Notes under the pieces: model-generated
Seen by the model: only the letters and a program-made list of their open reading frames with translations
What the model was told of the DNA's origin: nothing
Database searches by the model: none
Shown here: positions 52,891-64,000 of the stretch, piece by piece
How the letters are laid out: every line of letters starts with the position of its first letter
Position numbering within the stretch: position 1 is the stretch's first letter
From: Oryzias latipes
Taxonomy: Eukaryota > Chordata > Actinopteri > Beloniformes > Adrianichthyidae
Assembly: GCF_002234675.1 (NCBI RefSeq)
Contig: NC_019869.2
Location: 7,255,026 to 7,319,025 of the forward strand
DNA length: 64,000 bases
Direction of reading: 5' to 3'
Position numbers and translations under genes: made by a program

Positions 52891-55800
52891 ACCAATCTCG
52901 CAGGGCAAGTTTTGCCTCTGTAAGACAGTCAAGCATGGAAACCCCTCCCAATACGACCCCACAGCCCTTCAGGCAGCCTGTGAGTACAACATCCCGCCCC
53001 CCACCAAAAAAGAAAAAAAGAACCAGAGCAGAACTTTTCTATGAGCTCTTTAAAATACCCTTGATGAGCTGTCAAAAATGCTCTGCTGGAGGACAGGGTC
53101 GCAGCTAGAGGGCTGGGGGGAGCTGCCCCCAAGCACAGAAGCTTTGCCCCCCCCCCCAACTTTTTGAGTCAATGTTAGCATAATTGTTGACAAAGATTAA
53201 GAAATCATCAATACAAACTTCTCTAAGCATAGTAAAAGCACCTCAGGTAAAAGAAGTGTTTTAATATTAATAATAATAAAACTAAACATTTTCTTTATCC
53301 TTTCATTTGTAAAGGTCTTTCACTCTATTGCCACCCTTCCAAAGTCTTCTGCTCCCCCTCCAGTATAAAGTGTTCTTTCTCTGCCACTGCTGGAAGACAA
53401 AGTCTAGGTGATGCTTTTGGAAGTGTGTTGCCATTAAAAGCCACCTGTCTTTGTTTTTTTGTTTTTTTGTCTGGGGTTTGCAGAGTTTTCTCAATCGAAA
53501 ACTGAAGGGATCCATCAAGAGGGCAAAAAGTCAACCCAAGTTGGACCGGACCAGCAGTTTCAGGCAGATGATTTTACCTCGATTTCGTAGTGCTGACCAG
53601 GAGAGGTAAGGGACTTCTGCCAACCTCATACCGCGGGACAAACAACTACTTGTCAGCCTGTAGGTTGTCCCACTTAAAAAAAGAAAAACGAGAAGTTTTT
53701 AGTGTCAATCAAAGGTAAACAAACAGTGAGAGACAAAATGTTAAAAAAAGGATGAAATTGTATGATTTTTGAAGAATTTATTTGCATGATGGTGCAGAAA
53801 ATAATAATCTCTCTCCTACAAATGAGCAAGAATTCAGTCCTTCACTTGTTACCTGGCTCCTGTTTGAACTCACTATCTGTATAAAAGTCACCTTTCCATT
53901 ACCTCAAGCAGTCAGACTGCTACCTTTCCACCACGACAAAGAGCTGTCGAAGGACAACCGGGAGATGATTGTTCACCTGAATAAGATTTGATTTAATTTT
54001 TTTCTTTTGAAATGGTTTATTTCAAGCAATCAAATAAGAATAAATCACAAAAACGATACAATCATCAGTTATACATTCATACAATGACAAATCAAACTTA
54101 GGATAATTAGACATATTAATAAATATTGCTTGAAAGGAAGTGGAAGGAAGCGAACGTATAAAATCCCCCCCCTGCTGAAATGATCCTATCAACTTAGTGA
54201 TACAAGATCAGCTGTTGAAACAACTTGAGAAAATGGAGTAAACACAAGATTAATAGGAGGAATGAAAAATCAGAATCAGAAATACTTTATTGATACTACA
54301 CGTGGGAAATTTGTTCGTTACCATATCAACTGACAGGGGAAAAAAAGACTAAGAATAATATAAATACAAATAAAAAACAAGAACAAGTAAAATGTGGTAT
54401 AATTTAAAAAGCTATTTACAAAACAGTGCAGGTAAAGAGATGTGCAAAAGAAATGTGCAAAATAGAGAAGAAGAAGAAAAAAAATGTGCAAAGGTTATCT
54501 GTTGCATTGTGAGTTGTTGTACAGGGTTATTGTATTGAAGCCCATGGATGTGGAAACATTTTTGTATGGGGTCGCTTTTATGCAAAGTGCTGATCCATAT
54601 GAAGGGACAGATGGTTGTGGTATCTGAAAAACTTCCTTCCATCAGTGAGAGCATCGAGAATGAAACTTGGCTGGATCCCCCGGCATGACGATGATCCCAA
54701 ACACGCCATCCAGGTGAGGAGCAAGTGGCTACAAAAGAAGGTTTTCCAGGTTCTGCAGTGGCGTCAGCAGCAGCGGGACCTCAATCCAATAGAAAATACA
54801 TGAAGTGCATTGAAATTGTGTGTCGCCCCAAAACCTCACATCTCTTGAGAAGATCCGCATGGAAGAATGGACCAAAATGGCAGCTACAGTGTAAGAAGAC
54901 CTACAGGAAACATCTGACCTCTGTTTGTGAAGATCAGCATTACAGTCCAAAGTACTGAGCTAAACTTCTGTTGATTATTTTTTTCTGCACCATTATACTA
55001 ATGAACTATTTCAAAAACAAACAAGGTGATTTCTTGGATTGTATTTTTACATTCTGTCTCTCACTGCTGAGGTGCATCTATGATGAACATTATAGATCTC
55101 TCATTTTCTTAAGAGGGATTCCTTGCAGAATCAGGTGACCGTCGAAAACAATTTTTTGCAACACTTTATGTCATTCAAAACACAACAAATGTTGGTAAAA
55201 ATGAAGCAGCACATCAAAGATCAGCAGCCATTGTAACCAGCAAATGCCAACAGAATTGGAATTGTTTTACTTTTCAACAAAATAAAAGTCATCAGAATCA
55301 GTGTTCACCATACACAGATGAGGAAAGACTTTTATTCCTCTATTTCATTTTAAAATCCACATACAACAGATTTATCTGTCAGGAAAATAATGTAGTAATC
55401 TTCTGTACTTCATTAAAATTCTATTTACAGATTTATGACAATTTAAACAATAAAAACATTTATCTTCACATTTATGTGTGTATGATAAGAATATAAATGT
55501 TAGTTTGCACAAACAAATTAAACGAATTCTTCCATAACGTTTGGGATCTGAATGAGTCAGTTGATGACATTGATTCAAGGAATCTTGTCTTCAAGAAATT
55601 GAAACCATTAGAATGGATAAAAAATGAACAAATGAATGTGTCAAATCTGATGTAATGTAATCTAATTTAATCTAATCTAATGTAATCAGATCTAATGTAA
55701 TGTAATCAAATTATTTAAATTAAATTATGTCAATTAAATCAAATCAATTCACATCAAACTTTATTTATAAAAAGTTTTTTACTATAGCAAAAAGTGCTTT

Positions 55801-58800
55801 TCAGACTACAATTAGAAATAAAAAATATATAAATCCTCCCAACGCCATGGACCCAATGAAATGAAACAAAAGCAGGGATGGATTGGTCCCTTTGTGGAGG
55901 ATCCTCCTGAAGTCAGGAAACTGGATTAAAACAAAGATTTGAAGAGTAAAAATAACAAAAGTAAATGTAGAGACTAACGAATAAATAAATAAATAAACTC
56001 TAATGGACAGGTAAAAATCACAAAAGTAGACATAAACGGTCACAAAAAACAATTGACCATAAATACAACGTAAAAAAAAGTTTCAATAGATACAATTATA
56101 ACAAAGTATTATATAATAAACAAATATATTTCAGCTAAAAGGGTAGGTTTTGAGTCCTCATTCAAAACAGTCTCTGTCATTTCAAAAATGAGCAATTGGT
56201 CAAGTCAACGGATAATAAAGGTTCTGTCAGGTCCTCCCACTTTTCATTAAAAAAACATATTAAAAACATACCTAATTATGCACAAATTTGAGCTAAAAAA
56301 AACTTTAAACGGTTGAGTAATTGGGTATAATGAGACTTCACGTCTTGGTCACTTGCTCTCTTCTGAAGGATGCCTCCAGTGGCCATTTAAGGAACTGCAA
56401 TAATTCTCATCTTCGGACTGGTCATAATTATAACAGAAATTAACTGATCTGAGTACTTTCTTCAGGGTTGCAGCAGCATCCTGGTCCTCTGTCTTCTTGA
56501 GTCTGTCTATTCTACTTGAATCGTTGGCATTAACGTCCACAAACATGCAGGTCTGTGCCTGGATGGTGCCAGAACATTAAACACACAATGCTTGACGTTT
56601 AAGGTTTCATTGGATATTAGGGAAGAAGGGAGGTAGGGACCAAGGTTGGGTACACTCAAAAGCCTTCACTAAAAAAAACAACAGCAAAGCACCTTATATA
56701 TGGAGTCACTGGTTATGCTTATTGATGACCAAGTTAATTTTAAATCTGAGTATTTATTAATTTGTATTAATTTGTAGCACATTAAAAGTTACTTGAATTC
56801 CACCTTTTTGCATCCTGATACTTTCGTTGAACTTCAGCAGGTCCGTTGATCGAGTTCATTTGGTCTAAACACATTGATCCGGTGCTGATTGGCTGATTGG
56901 ATATTTGAGTCAACGCCATGTTGAACAGATGTAACCTATGCTGTCACACCTGTTCCCTCTCTCCAGAGAGACTAAGGTAGGGTTAGTGTTTGCATTTATC
57001 ACGCCAGTTTAATTTCCTAAATCTTTTTCTTAATCTGCTGTCGTCAGGCTGCACTGGCTCGCAGCTCCCTGACAGCGTCTCCTTGTTGTGCATTCTGTTC
57101 AGAGGTCACATCCCAGTGGAATCTGGCTGGCATTGTGATCAAATTTTATGCTGTCCTCACACAATCCAGTCACGATGCACATTTGGGAGATACAAAGATG
57201 TTGAGAGTAAAAATGTAGTGCTGACAGCACAGTTTCCTGCCGAAGCAAGAGATGTGTTATAGACACTTTAGGCCGGATGAGGATGTGCGATGCTCACGGA
57301 GGTGGAAAAAGTCATTCGGCAGAGGCTCAAGAAAAGATTTTGCAAGTGTTTCTGCAGCCTGAGTTGATTCTGAGGGGCAGCATTGAAGTGATGTTGGGGT
57401 TGAAAGACTGCCTTGATCAGGTCGCCTCTAACCGCTGCCTCAGACAGCTGCCTTCACAGCCTGTTCTGAGTTCTGCCCACACATGCTTAATTCCCTCTGT
57501 AGTGTTAAGATGACTTTGCCATAAACCCGCAGCATCCAAATTCACACTCTAGCTTTCCATTGCAGCTGCTCTACCTCTACTGCCAAGTCGCTTGATTTAC
57601 CAGTTTATGTGCTGCAATCTGCACAACCTGAGATTCAGCTTCCAAAGAATTATTACCATCACCACGGAGAGCCGCTTTGCATTTATTTAGCCTTGATGTC
57701 AAATGAAATGAGAATATGTTATACTAGAATAGACCACTTTCAGGATTTAGGAGTGGAGAAGATGGAACGGCTGTTTGTCCTGAACTTAACCCCATCATAC
57801 ACCTGTGGGATCAGCCTGGGTGTGCTGTTCACTGTGACCAGTTTATGACTTAAATAACTTGCACTATAGAAAAAATATCATGAAAAAAGTCAGGATTATC
57901 AAGAACAGTTTTAGAAAAAGATAGTAGGTCATGAACAATTGTTCTGATGAACAGAATGACTGAGGAACAGCTGCTTATTTCTCTATAGAAGTCGGTGGGG
58001 TTCTGGCTTCTTGGAACCAGTGGGTACTTCCTGTTAACAATGAAGCTGTGTTTGTTGACTCAAAAATAAATTAAAAATCAATCTGCTTTTTCTTTTTCTT
58101 CTTCAACACCGCTCATTCTGTCACTTAATTAAAATGATAAAGAAAATGGTATTTGACATTTCATTTTCAATAAGTTCTCTGGTAAATGTGTAGCAAAATT
58201 CATTTAGAAATGTCTAATTTGACAAAATGGATTAACAGAAATGCTTTTTCATTTTCAAAATGTATCTGCATCAAATGACTCAAACATAAAATGGAAAATC
58301 AATCCTTCAAAATGTGTTTTTATTTTCTACTTCAACACTGCTTATTCTGTGATGTAATTAAAACAATAATGCAAAGATTGCATTTTCGTTTGCACATCCA
58401 CAACGCAAAAGCAAAATTCATTTCCAGTCAGCATTTCCAGGGGGGAGGCGGGGCGACGACGTTAAAAAAGTCAAATAAAGAGCCGTTTGGCGGATTGATT
58501 TTTCATTTTATTTTTGAAGTCAATGGACGCAGCTTTATTTGATTAAATGAAAAAGCAATTCTGCTATTGACTTTTATTTTGAATTATGAGACACATATGC
58601 TGCTTCCCTAGTCAGACATGGTTGAAGGATGACTCCATTGAGTGAGTGACCCCCCCCCCCCCCCCCCCCCCCCCTGGTGTTCCAAACAGGAAGTACCCAC
58701 TGGTTCCAAGAAGCCAAAACCCCATCGACTTCTATAGAGAAATAAGCAGCTGTTCCTCAGTCATTCTGTTCATCAGAACAATCGTTCATGACCTACTATC

Positions 58801-61800
58801 TTTTTCTAAAACTGTTCTTGATAATCCCGACTTTTTTCACAATATTTTTTCTGTAGTGCGAGTTATTTAAGTCATAAACTGACCAATCAGATGCCTCAAT
58901 AAAAGTAAATGGTGTCACGTCGAACGTTTGAAACGCCTGATTGACCTGCTTTTGAGTGGGCGTGGCCTTCCAACAAACTTACTTGATTGCTAAGAGTGGT
59001 TGCCTTGGAAACAAAGAGTCAGACCGATTCAGACCAATGACTGCTTACTGGCTCCTATTGCGACTGACTTGACTTAATTTAGTTGGAGCCGGAAGTGAGC
59101 CATCCTGAGTGGGTGATGTCACACTCACTCACTCCAGTTCGCCGTTACAGTCAGTAGGTGGGTTTCCATCCCACAGCGGTGAGTTCAAATTCAAATTCAA
59201 TTTTATTTTTGAAGCACTTCCCCTGTTGCAGAAAGTGCTTTACATAAAATAAATACATGAAACTGTGAAAATAGTAGCCTAAATAAAACCCACTCAACAT
59301 ACACGCACATCATACAGAAGCAAACGATGCACGAAATCCATTAAGACATCAGAAGGTGTGTAATATCTCCCTCATAGAAAGGCTAAAAGGGTTAACATTA
59401 CGTTTATTCTTAAAAACTAGATGAAGCCCTTACATACTTAACCCTTGTGCTATCCTAGGCACTTTATCATTGGGAGTTGGGTCATCTAGACCCGAACTTT
59501 TTTTCTTCAATGATTTGTGATCTTCACTGGTGTCCATGGATTACATGAAATCTTTCCACCTTTATCCACCTTTGTCATGGTAGGAATAACACGCCAATGT
59601 AAGGGTGGGGGTCATTTTGACCCCACAAGATAGCACAAGGGTTACGCAGGCAGGCTGTTTCACAGGCGAGCTCCAGTGTGCTGGAGACTGACCTCACAGA
59701 GGGTTTCTCTTCTAACCATGAGGACCACCAGAGGACCTGCACCTTGGGACCTGAGTGCTCTGAGAGGGTTTGGAACTGAAAGCCATTCTGAACAAAGAAA
59801 GAAGGTCTGAAAAAAGGTGTTCTAGCGTGTTAGGCTCTTCCACGTGTTCCTGAGGTTCTTGCTTGTGAAAGACTCAGTCTGATCATCTTTTGATGTATCT
59901 TGAAAGTGTTCCCAGTAGTCTTTTAATTCTGATGATGCCAGGACATAGTTTCTGTAGGCAGGTAGTTGTTCATTAGAAATTCGCATCTGAGTTGTGGGCA
60001 GGACCGTTGGCGCAGAGCAACCCCGCCCCCCCTTTCCTTCCACTTTGGAGCAGGGAGCTTGTGGCCTCCCCATCATGTTTTCTATATTCCAACTACGCTC
60101 TCTTTCGTTTGCTCTTGATTCACAAGGATTTCAATAAAAAAAATACTCAGAAAGCAATTTGAAGCTTAATTTTCTTTTTATATGTCCTCTCTCATCAGAA
60201 AAACGTGACAAGAACATGTTAGGAACACCAAAAACACACTTTTTTTTATCTGAACCAGTCTTTAAAGGTATAAATTGTTAAATTGCTAAAATTATTTAAA
60301 AATGCAATTGTTTGGTTCTGTTTCTTTAATACTCTAATAATTATTCCAGCAAGCAGATAATAAATAAAGTTCTGCTGACAGAAGAGACTTTTTAAATCAT
60401 CCTGCACTCCTCTGCTCATCCCTACAGATGTATTTGTCTTAAAAATGTGGCACCATTTAAATGTTACCAATTTGTTCATGACAATATTAAATGTTTTGTC
60501 AAGAAGCGCCGTTAAAAGAAAGAAATAATCAACCCGACATGATAAATCCTTCTGTTTTGTGTTTGGGTCTAAGCAGGCTTCCTACAGCTTAATTTGAGCC
60601 TCATTGTTTGCGCTTTAACCCTGAAGGACAGGCGTCTGTTCCTCGGCTGATATCACTGTCTGCGTTCCAGATCACCAGAATGAGGTTTCTAGCTGTATTT
60701 TTCAGCTTGTAAGGGGACCTTGTTTTACCTTTGTTCACCTTTTGCTTCCAATTTCACCACTTTTCTATTCCTAGACGGCGCTGCTCTCCTCTAAAGTTAT
60801 GCTGTACATCCTGATGAAGTGTAGCCCCGCCCCCTTCTCTTTCTTTTACTTCTGTGTTTTTGGAGACAGCTTATCTCACATGTTGGGAAGACTACATGCG
60901 GTTTTATTGTCAAAGGGTTTGTTGTTGGCGACCTGTTCAGGGTGCACTCAGCCTTCACCCAACAGTAAGTAGGATAGGCTCCAGCAGCTCAGTGAATGTG
61001 CGGTGTAGTAGACCCTTCCCACTGAAAGGGACACAATGAGAAAAAAATAGGAAAATAGAAAAAAATCCAATAAAAGCTTCTGTAACTAAAGTAAAATAAA
61101 CCTGAGTTTTTTACAGCAACTTTTCATGTCTTTTCTGTTCTATTGTTTAATTAATTAAAATAGAAACATTGAAAATGTGGAAATTAATCTGTTTAAAATT
61201 TTAAAGGTGTGGATTTGTATTTTTTTCTCTTCAGGACACGGTTGATGCAAAGTTTCAAAGAATCCCACTCCCACGAGTCCCTTCTTTCCCCCAGCAGTGC
61301 TGCAGAAGCTCTGGATCTAGTTCTGGATGAGGATGCCATAATCAAGCCGGTCCACTCCAGTATTTTAGGTCAAGAGTACTGCTTTGAGGTTAGTGTATCA
61401 CCATTTTCCAATCCTTCACTGCCTCATTTTTTCATTTAATCTTGAGAAATCATCGCAGGACTTTGGTTGAAACTTTGGATGAGGCAGCTTGTTTAAACTG
61501 CAGCTGAAAAGTAAAGGATCAAATGGGAAAAGTGTAGTTAAAATTCATACAACTTGCATTTAAAGGCCATGGCACACAGCCACCACATAAGTTTGCATAT
61601 ATTGCATGGAAGAAAATTGGTCAAACGTGAATAAACCAGGAAAAAGTGAGAGGAGTTTTGGTCTTTAGGTGAACTTTATGAATGAACCATGTTAAAACCA
61701 CGGAAGACGTACAAATAAAGCACGCTTAGAATACGCAAATCAATGTAATAGTCAAGTCTGGCCAGTCTGAAACAATTTAATCATCTAAAAAGAAATAAAA

Positions 61801-63912
61801 CATTTTTGTTAAAGTTTTCAAAGACTTCATCTTTGATTAAGACAAAAGAAAAACTAATACAACTTCAACATGTTCACTTTTTGTGTAGCTACAGAACACA
61901 TAAATATAATAGTTTTTGTTGTGTAAAATGCATCAAACAAATAGTGATCATATAATTGTTCAGAAATTACAGTTGCCTTTGCACCAACACTTAGAATGTT
62001 ATTTAGAAAGAATGTATTTGTTTTTTGTGAGGTTACATAAAACTGCATGTTAATAAACTGGAGGGAAAAACATCTACCAGGGTAACATTTTAAATAGTTT
62101 AATTGGAAATTCATTACTGAAAACTAACTTAACTTTTATTGCATCTTAAAAAAAGAGTTGCAACTTCCAGCTTTTTCTGCCAAAATTATCATAAAAATAC
62201 ACGTGAGATTGCAGAGGATCTGTATATCAAAACAGACTATAGAGTTTCTAGTTTTTAATTTTTGGATGCTGGTGTGCCGCGGAATTTTGGTCAAGGATAA
62301 AGTGAACCTTGGTTTAAAAAAGGTTGAAAAAAAACTGGTCTAGATGAACCATTTTTCAACAAACAAAATAACTGTGCAAATGTGTGAATTTACTTTTATA
62401 AGCTGGTTTTGTCTGCAGGTAACAACAAATTCAGGGACAAAGTGTTTTGCCTGCCGATCTGCTTCAGAAAGAGACAAATGGATTGAAAATCTGCAACGAG
62501 CGGTCAAACCAAACAAGGTAACCTCGGTGCAGATGTTATTTTTATCCCTTTAATAGTAAAATGGATTCCAAAATAGTAATGTTGCCGTAAGTCTCACCCC
62601 GAACATCTTTTGATCTATTATCAAAGCGTTCCTAGCGTTTTTTTTGTTATGATTATGACGTTTTAACCAAAATCCAAAAACCTGTGTTGTTTTCTAGGAC
62701 ATAGTTTCTGCAGAGCGGCAGTAAATCAGTAAATATTCACCTCGGAATAAAAAAATAAAAAAAAAGTTTTAAGGTAACCCTATGAGTTGTGGGCGGGACT
62801 GTTGGTGTGGAGTAACCCCGCCCCCTCTTCCTGTTCCCGTTCTTTAGAGGTTGGAGCTTGTGGTTCTTCCATCGTATTTTCTACGTCACAAACAACAACA
62901 TTTTGTTGTGATTCACAAAAGCTCAATTTTTTTTTAATAAATGTCTTCCATCATCAGTAAAAATACCACAGGAACATGTTAAAAACTCTCAGTGGGTCTA
63001 AACATTTCTTATAGTATGATCACTGTTACACTTGCAGGATAACAGCCGACGAGTGGATAATGTGCTCAAGTTGTGGATCATTGAGGCTCGAGATCTTCCA
63101 GCTAAGAAGCGCTACTATTGTGAGCTGTGTCTGGATGACATGCTGTATGCACGCACAACCAGCAAACCCCGCACTGACACCGTCTTCTGGGGGGAGCACT
63201 TCGAGTTCAACAATTTACCCACCATTCGTAGCCTTCGTTTGCACCTCTACAAGGAAACAGACAAGAAGAGGCGTAAGGTGAGAACAACCGACAAAAAAAC
63301 AAGACAAAAAGGTGTCAAAGAAAGAACGTCTCTGTGTTCCGCTCTTTAGGAGAAAAGCACATACATTGGCCTGGTCAGCATCCCCATTTCCAGCATCACA
63401 GGCCGACAGTTTGTGGAGCAGTGGTACCCAGTGATACAGTCCAGTGTTCTGGCCAAAGGTGGCGGCGTGGGAAGTACCAAAGTCATCAACGCTTCACTGC
63501 GCATAAAGTCTCGCTACCAGACGATGAACATCCTCCCGATGGAGTTATACAAGGAATTCGCCGAATACATCACCAACAACTACAGAACACTGTGTGCTGT
63601 CCTGGAGCCGCTGCTGAGCGTGAAGAGTAAAGAGGAGGTGGCGTTCGCTTTGGTGCACATCCTGCAAAGCACAGGGAAAACAAAGGTAGTGTAGTGCGGC
63701 GTGTGTGCGGTTGCAGTAGTTTCCTTTGTGTGGCCTTCACTGACCTGGAAGTGTGATCTCCTCTTAGGAGTTTCTGTCAGACATGGCCATGTGTGAGGCA
63801 GATCGATTCATGGACCGTGAACACTTGATCTTTCGGGAGAACACGCTCGCTACGAAGGCTGTGGAAGAGTACCTCAAACTAATAGGCCACAGATACCTCA
63901 AGGAAGCTATAG
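52891..63912 (+). CDS. syngap1: SynGAP-family Ras/Rap GTPase-activating protein, partial
   Basis: Synaptic RasGAP that stimulates GTP hydrolysis by Ras and Rap. Coding exons: 52891-52979, 53484-53605, 61235-61388, 62419-62517, 63038-63277, 63350-63685, 63768-63912; splice phases agree throughout. Earlier coding exons are not identified and the gene continues past the right edge. The first exon reads [14 protein letters not shown], a basic Ser-rich segment. Exon 2 has [20 protein letters not shown]. Exons 3-4 form the end of the PH domain ([30 protein letters not shown]). Exon 5 is the C2 core ([32 protein letters not shown]). Exons 6-7 start the RasGAP domain; the [10 protein letters not shown] motif carries the likely arginine finger (CGG 63834-63836). 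[20 protein letters not shown] and [20 protein letters not shown] fit SYNGAP1 better than DAB2IP or RASAL2. Intron 2 is 7.6 kb and repeat-laden. Confidence 0.92.
53720..55140 (+). mobile_element. Tc1-like remnant split by nested non-LTR tails (syngap1 intron)
   Basis: The left half 53720-53990 has the Tc1 block ACAAAGAGCTGTCGAAGGAC. The right half 54625-55140 has GAAGAATGGACCAAAATGGC and CTACAGGAAACATCTGACCT. Between them are two minus-oriented LINE/SINE 3' ends: about 53991-54180 (TGGTTTATTTCAAGCAATCA) and about 54244-54615 (ATCAGAAATACTTTATTGAT). So a Tc1 copy was invaded at least once, later than its own insertion. Confidence 0.6.
55646..55708. repeat. Degenerate TAATC/TAATG pentamer array
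   Basis: Tandem TAATG, TAATC and TAATT units with drift, in the syngap1 intron. Confidence 0.75.
55736..55810 (+). repeat. Fish retroposon-type CTTTATTTATA fragment
   Basis: CATCAAACTTTATTTATAAA with a downstream AAAAGTGCTTTTCAGAC resembles a family of short retroposon ends; a related copy is at 59190-59270 (AATTTTATTTTTGAAGCACT, AAGTGCTTTACATAAAATAA). Confidence 0.45.
55811..57835. other. syngap1 intron stretch, no gene seen
   Basis: Open frames here (for example 56990-57262 and 57277-57513) have no recognisable domain, no splice support and ordinary AT-rich flanks. Confidence 0.4.
57836..58036 (+). repeat. Fold-back structure, left arm (family C)
   Basis: About 200 bp whose reverse complement lies at 58683-58884 with only about ten mismatches. 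Shared blocks include CAGTTTATGACTTAAATAAC, AAAGATAGTAGGTCATGAAC and GAACAGAATGACTGAGGAAC. Confidence 0.85.
58060..58470 (+). repeat. Dispersed repeat (family B), copy 2, inside the fold-back
   Basis: Matches 15370-15880 block by block (TTCATTTAGAAATGTCTAAT, GCATCAAATGACTCA, CATTTCCAGGGGGGAGGCGG at the end). It lies between the two fold-back arms. Confidence 0.65.
58650..58674. repeat. Poly(C) tract, 25 nt
   Basis: Twenty-five consecutive C directly before the right fold-back arm. The solo fragment at 33140 has only a short C-rich run (CCACCCCCAC) at the same junction, so the tract has expanded here. Confidence 0.9.
58683..58884 (-). repeat. Fold-back structure, right arm (family C)
   Basis: Inverse of 57836-58036 across a spacer of about 645 bp. 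Confidence 0.85.
59190..59270 (+). repeat. Fish retroposon-type fragment
   Basis: TTCAATTTTATTTTTGAAGC, then AAAGTGCTTTACATAAAATA, the same type as at 55736-55810 and as the insertion inside the Tc1 copy at 47131-47221. Confidence 0.45.
59438..59643. mobile_element. piggyBac-like MITE (about 205 bp)
   Basis: Inverted ends AACCCTTGTGCTATC at 59440 and GATAGCACAAGGGTT at the right. A TTAA borders the left end (59438-59441), while the right has TTAC, so one target copy is mutated. This end type is common in teleosts. No coding capacity. Confidence 0.65.
59882..60262 (+). repeat. Dispersed repeat family A copy
   Basis: Blocks ATCTTTTGATGTATCTTGAA, CCAGGACATAGTTTCTGTAG, GAGTTGTGGGCAGGACCGTT and AACATGTTAGGAACACC in family order; the middle is shortened. 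In the syngap1 intron. Confidence 0.65.
60263..61234. other. syngap1 intron end, no gene seen
   Basis: Contains a minus-oriented fish repeat tail near 60920-60990 (GGCGACCTGTTCAGGGTGCA, AGGATAGGCTCCAGCAGC). Nothing else recognised before the acceptor at 61232-61234. Confidence 0.4.
61650..61745. repeat. Dispersed repeat (family D), copy 2
   Basis: ATGAATGAACCATGTTAAAA and CACGGAAGACGTAC correspond to the copy at 4780-4990. Located in the syngap1 intron between exons 3 and 4 listed here. Confidence 0.5.
62606..63000 (+). repeat. Dispersed repeat family A copy in the last long intron
   Basis: ATCTTTTGATCTATTATCAA, TTTTCTAGGACATAGTTTCT, GAGTTGTGGGCGGGACTGTT, CTTCCATCATCAGTAAAAAT and AACATGTTAAAAACTC. 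It ends only about 38 bp before the next syngap1 exon, so it fills most of that 520-bp intron. Confidence 0.7.
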
Positions 63913-64000
63913 GTAAGACACTGTGTCCATTCCAGATCTATTACCATGACATTTCACCATCTGGGGTATTTATACAACAGAGGATAAGAGCCACCATGAA

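Noticed and set aside
58650-58674. Poly(C) as an assembly gap artefact
   Set aside because: The flanking sequence continues the repeat family cleanly on both sides and a shorter C-rich run is present at the same junction in another copy. The exact length may still be unreliable.
53484-63912. DAB2IP or RASAL2 instead of SYNGAP1
   Set aside because: The C2 and early GAP sequences ([36 protein letters not shown]) fit SYNGAP1 best by recalled family sequence. A tree would be decisive.

Overview
The window is nuclear DNA of a ray-finned fish, probably a percomorph teleost. The evidence is intron-rich vertebrate genes with GT-AG junctions, a cathepsin S/K - lingo4 - vps72 - syngap1 gene set, and dense fish-type repeats (Tc1-like, Harbinger-like, hAT-like, piggyBac-like and LINE copies). 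I built all exon models by eye from reading frame, splice signals and family knowledge. No database was searched.

Layout. 1-8.1 kb, minus strand: two tandem papain-family cathepsin genes. The first (1-1199) is cathepsin S-like and runs off the left edge. The second (2580-8095) is complete at 7 exons and 330 aa. 8.2-16 kb: mostly repeats, with a few coding-like patches I could not assign. 16337-18169, plus strand: a one-exon LINGO-family LRR/Ig membrane protein, best taken as lingo4. 18.5-18.9 kb: a palindromic MITE-like element. 20235-24250: a 5'-truncated non-LTR retrotransposon with an uninterrupted 1247-aa ORF2 (endonuclease, RT, RNase H), flanked by a 13-bp target-site duplication. 24509-29933, plus: vps72 (YL1), 6 exons, 367 aa. 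30-52.8 kb: a long repeat-rich interval holding an LTR-element remnant with a Harbinger-like insertion, a head-to-head repeat pair, a GC-rich likely promoter with a non-coding first exon, a palindromic minisatellite and a Tc1 remnant. 52891-63912, plus: seven exons of syngap1 (end of the basic N-terminal segment, PH, C2, start of the RasGAP domain), running off the right edge.

The genes do not form one pathway. The cathepsins are endolysosomal or secreted proteases, lingo4 is a neuronal-type surface receptor, vps72 deposits histone H2A.Z, and syngap1 down-regulates Ras/Rap at synapses. What links them is conserved chromosomal neighbourhood: the first four types are neighbours on human 1q21, and SYNGAP1 lies in the related MHC paralogon on 6p21.

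The strongest observations are the LINE insertion into the vps72 promoter region, a five-hub palindromic array at 43.5-44.0 kb, a 200-bp-arm fold-back structure at 57.8-58.9 kb, and a dispersed 0.5-0.6 kb repeat family with at least eight copies, one of which lies in the expected 3' end of a cathepsin gene.
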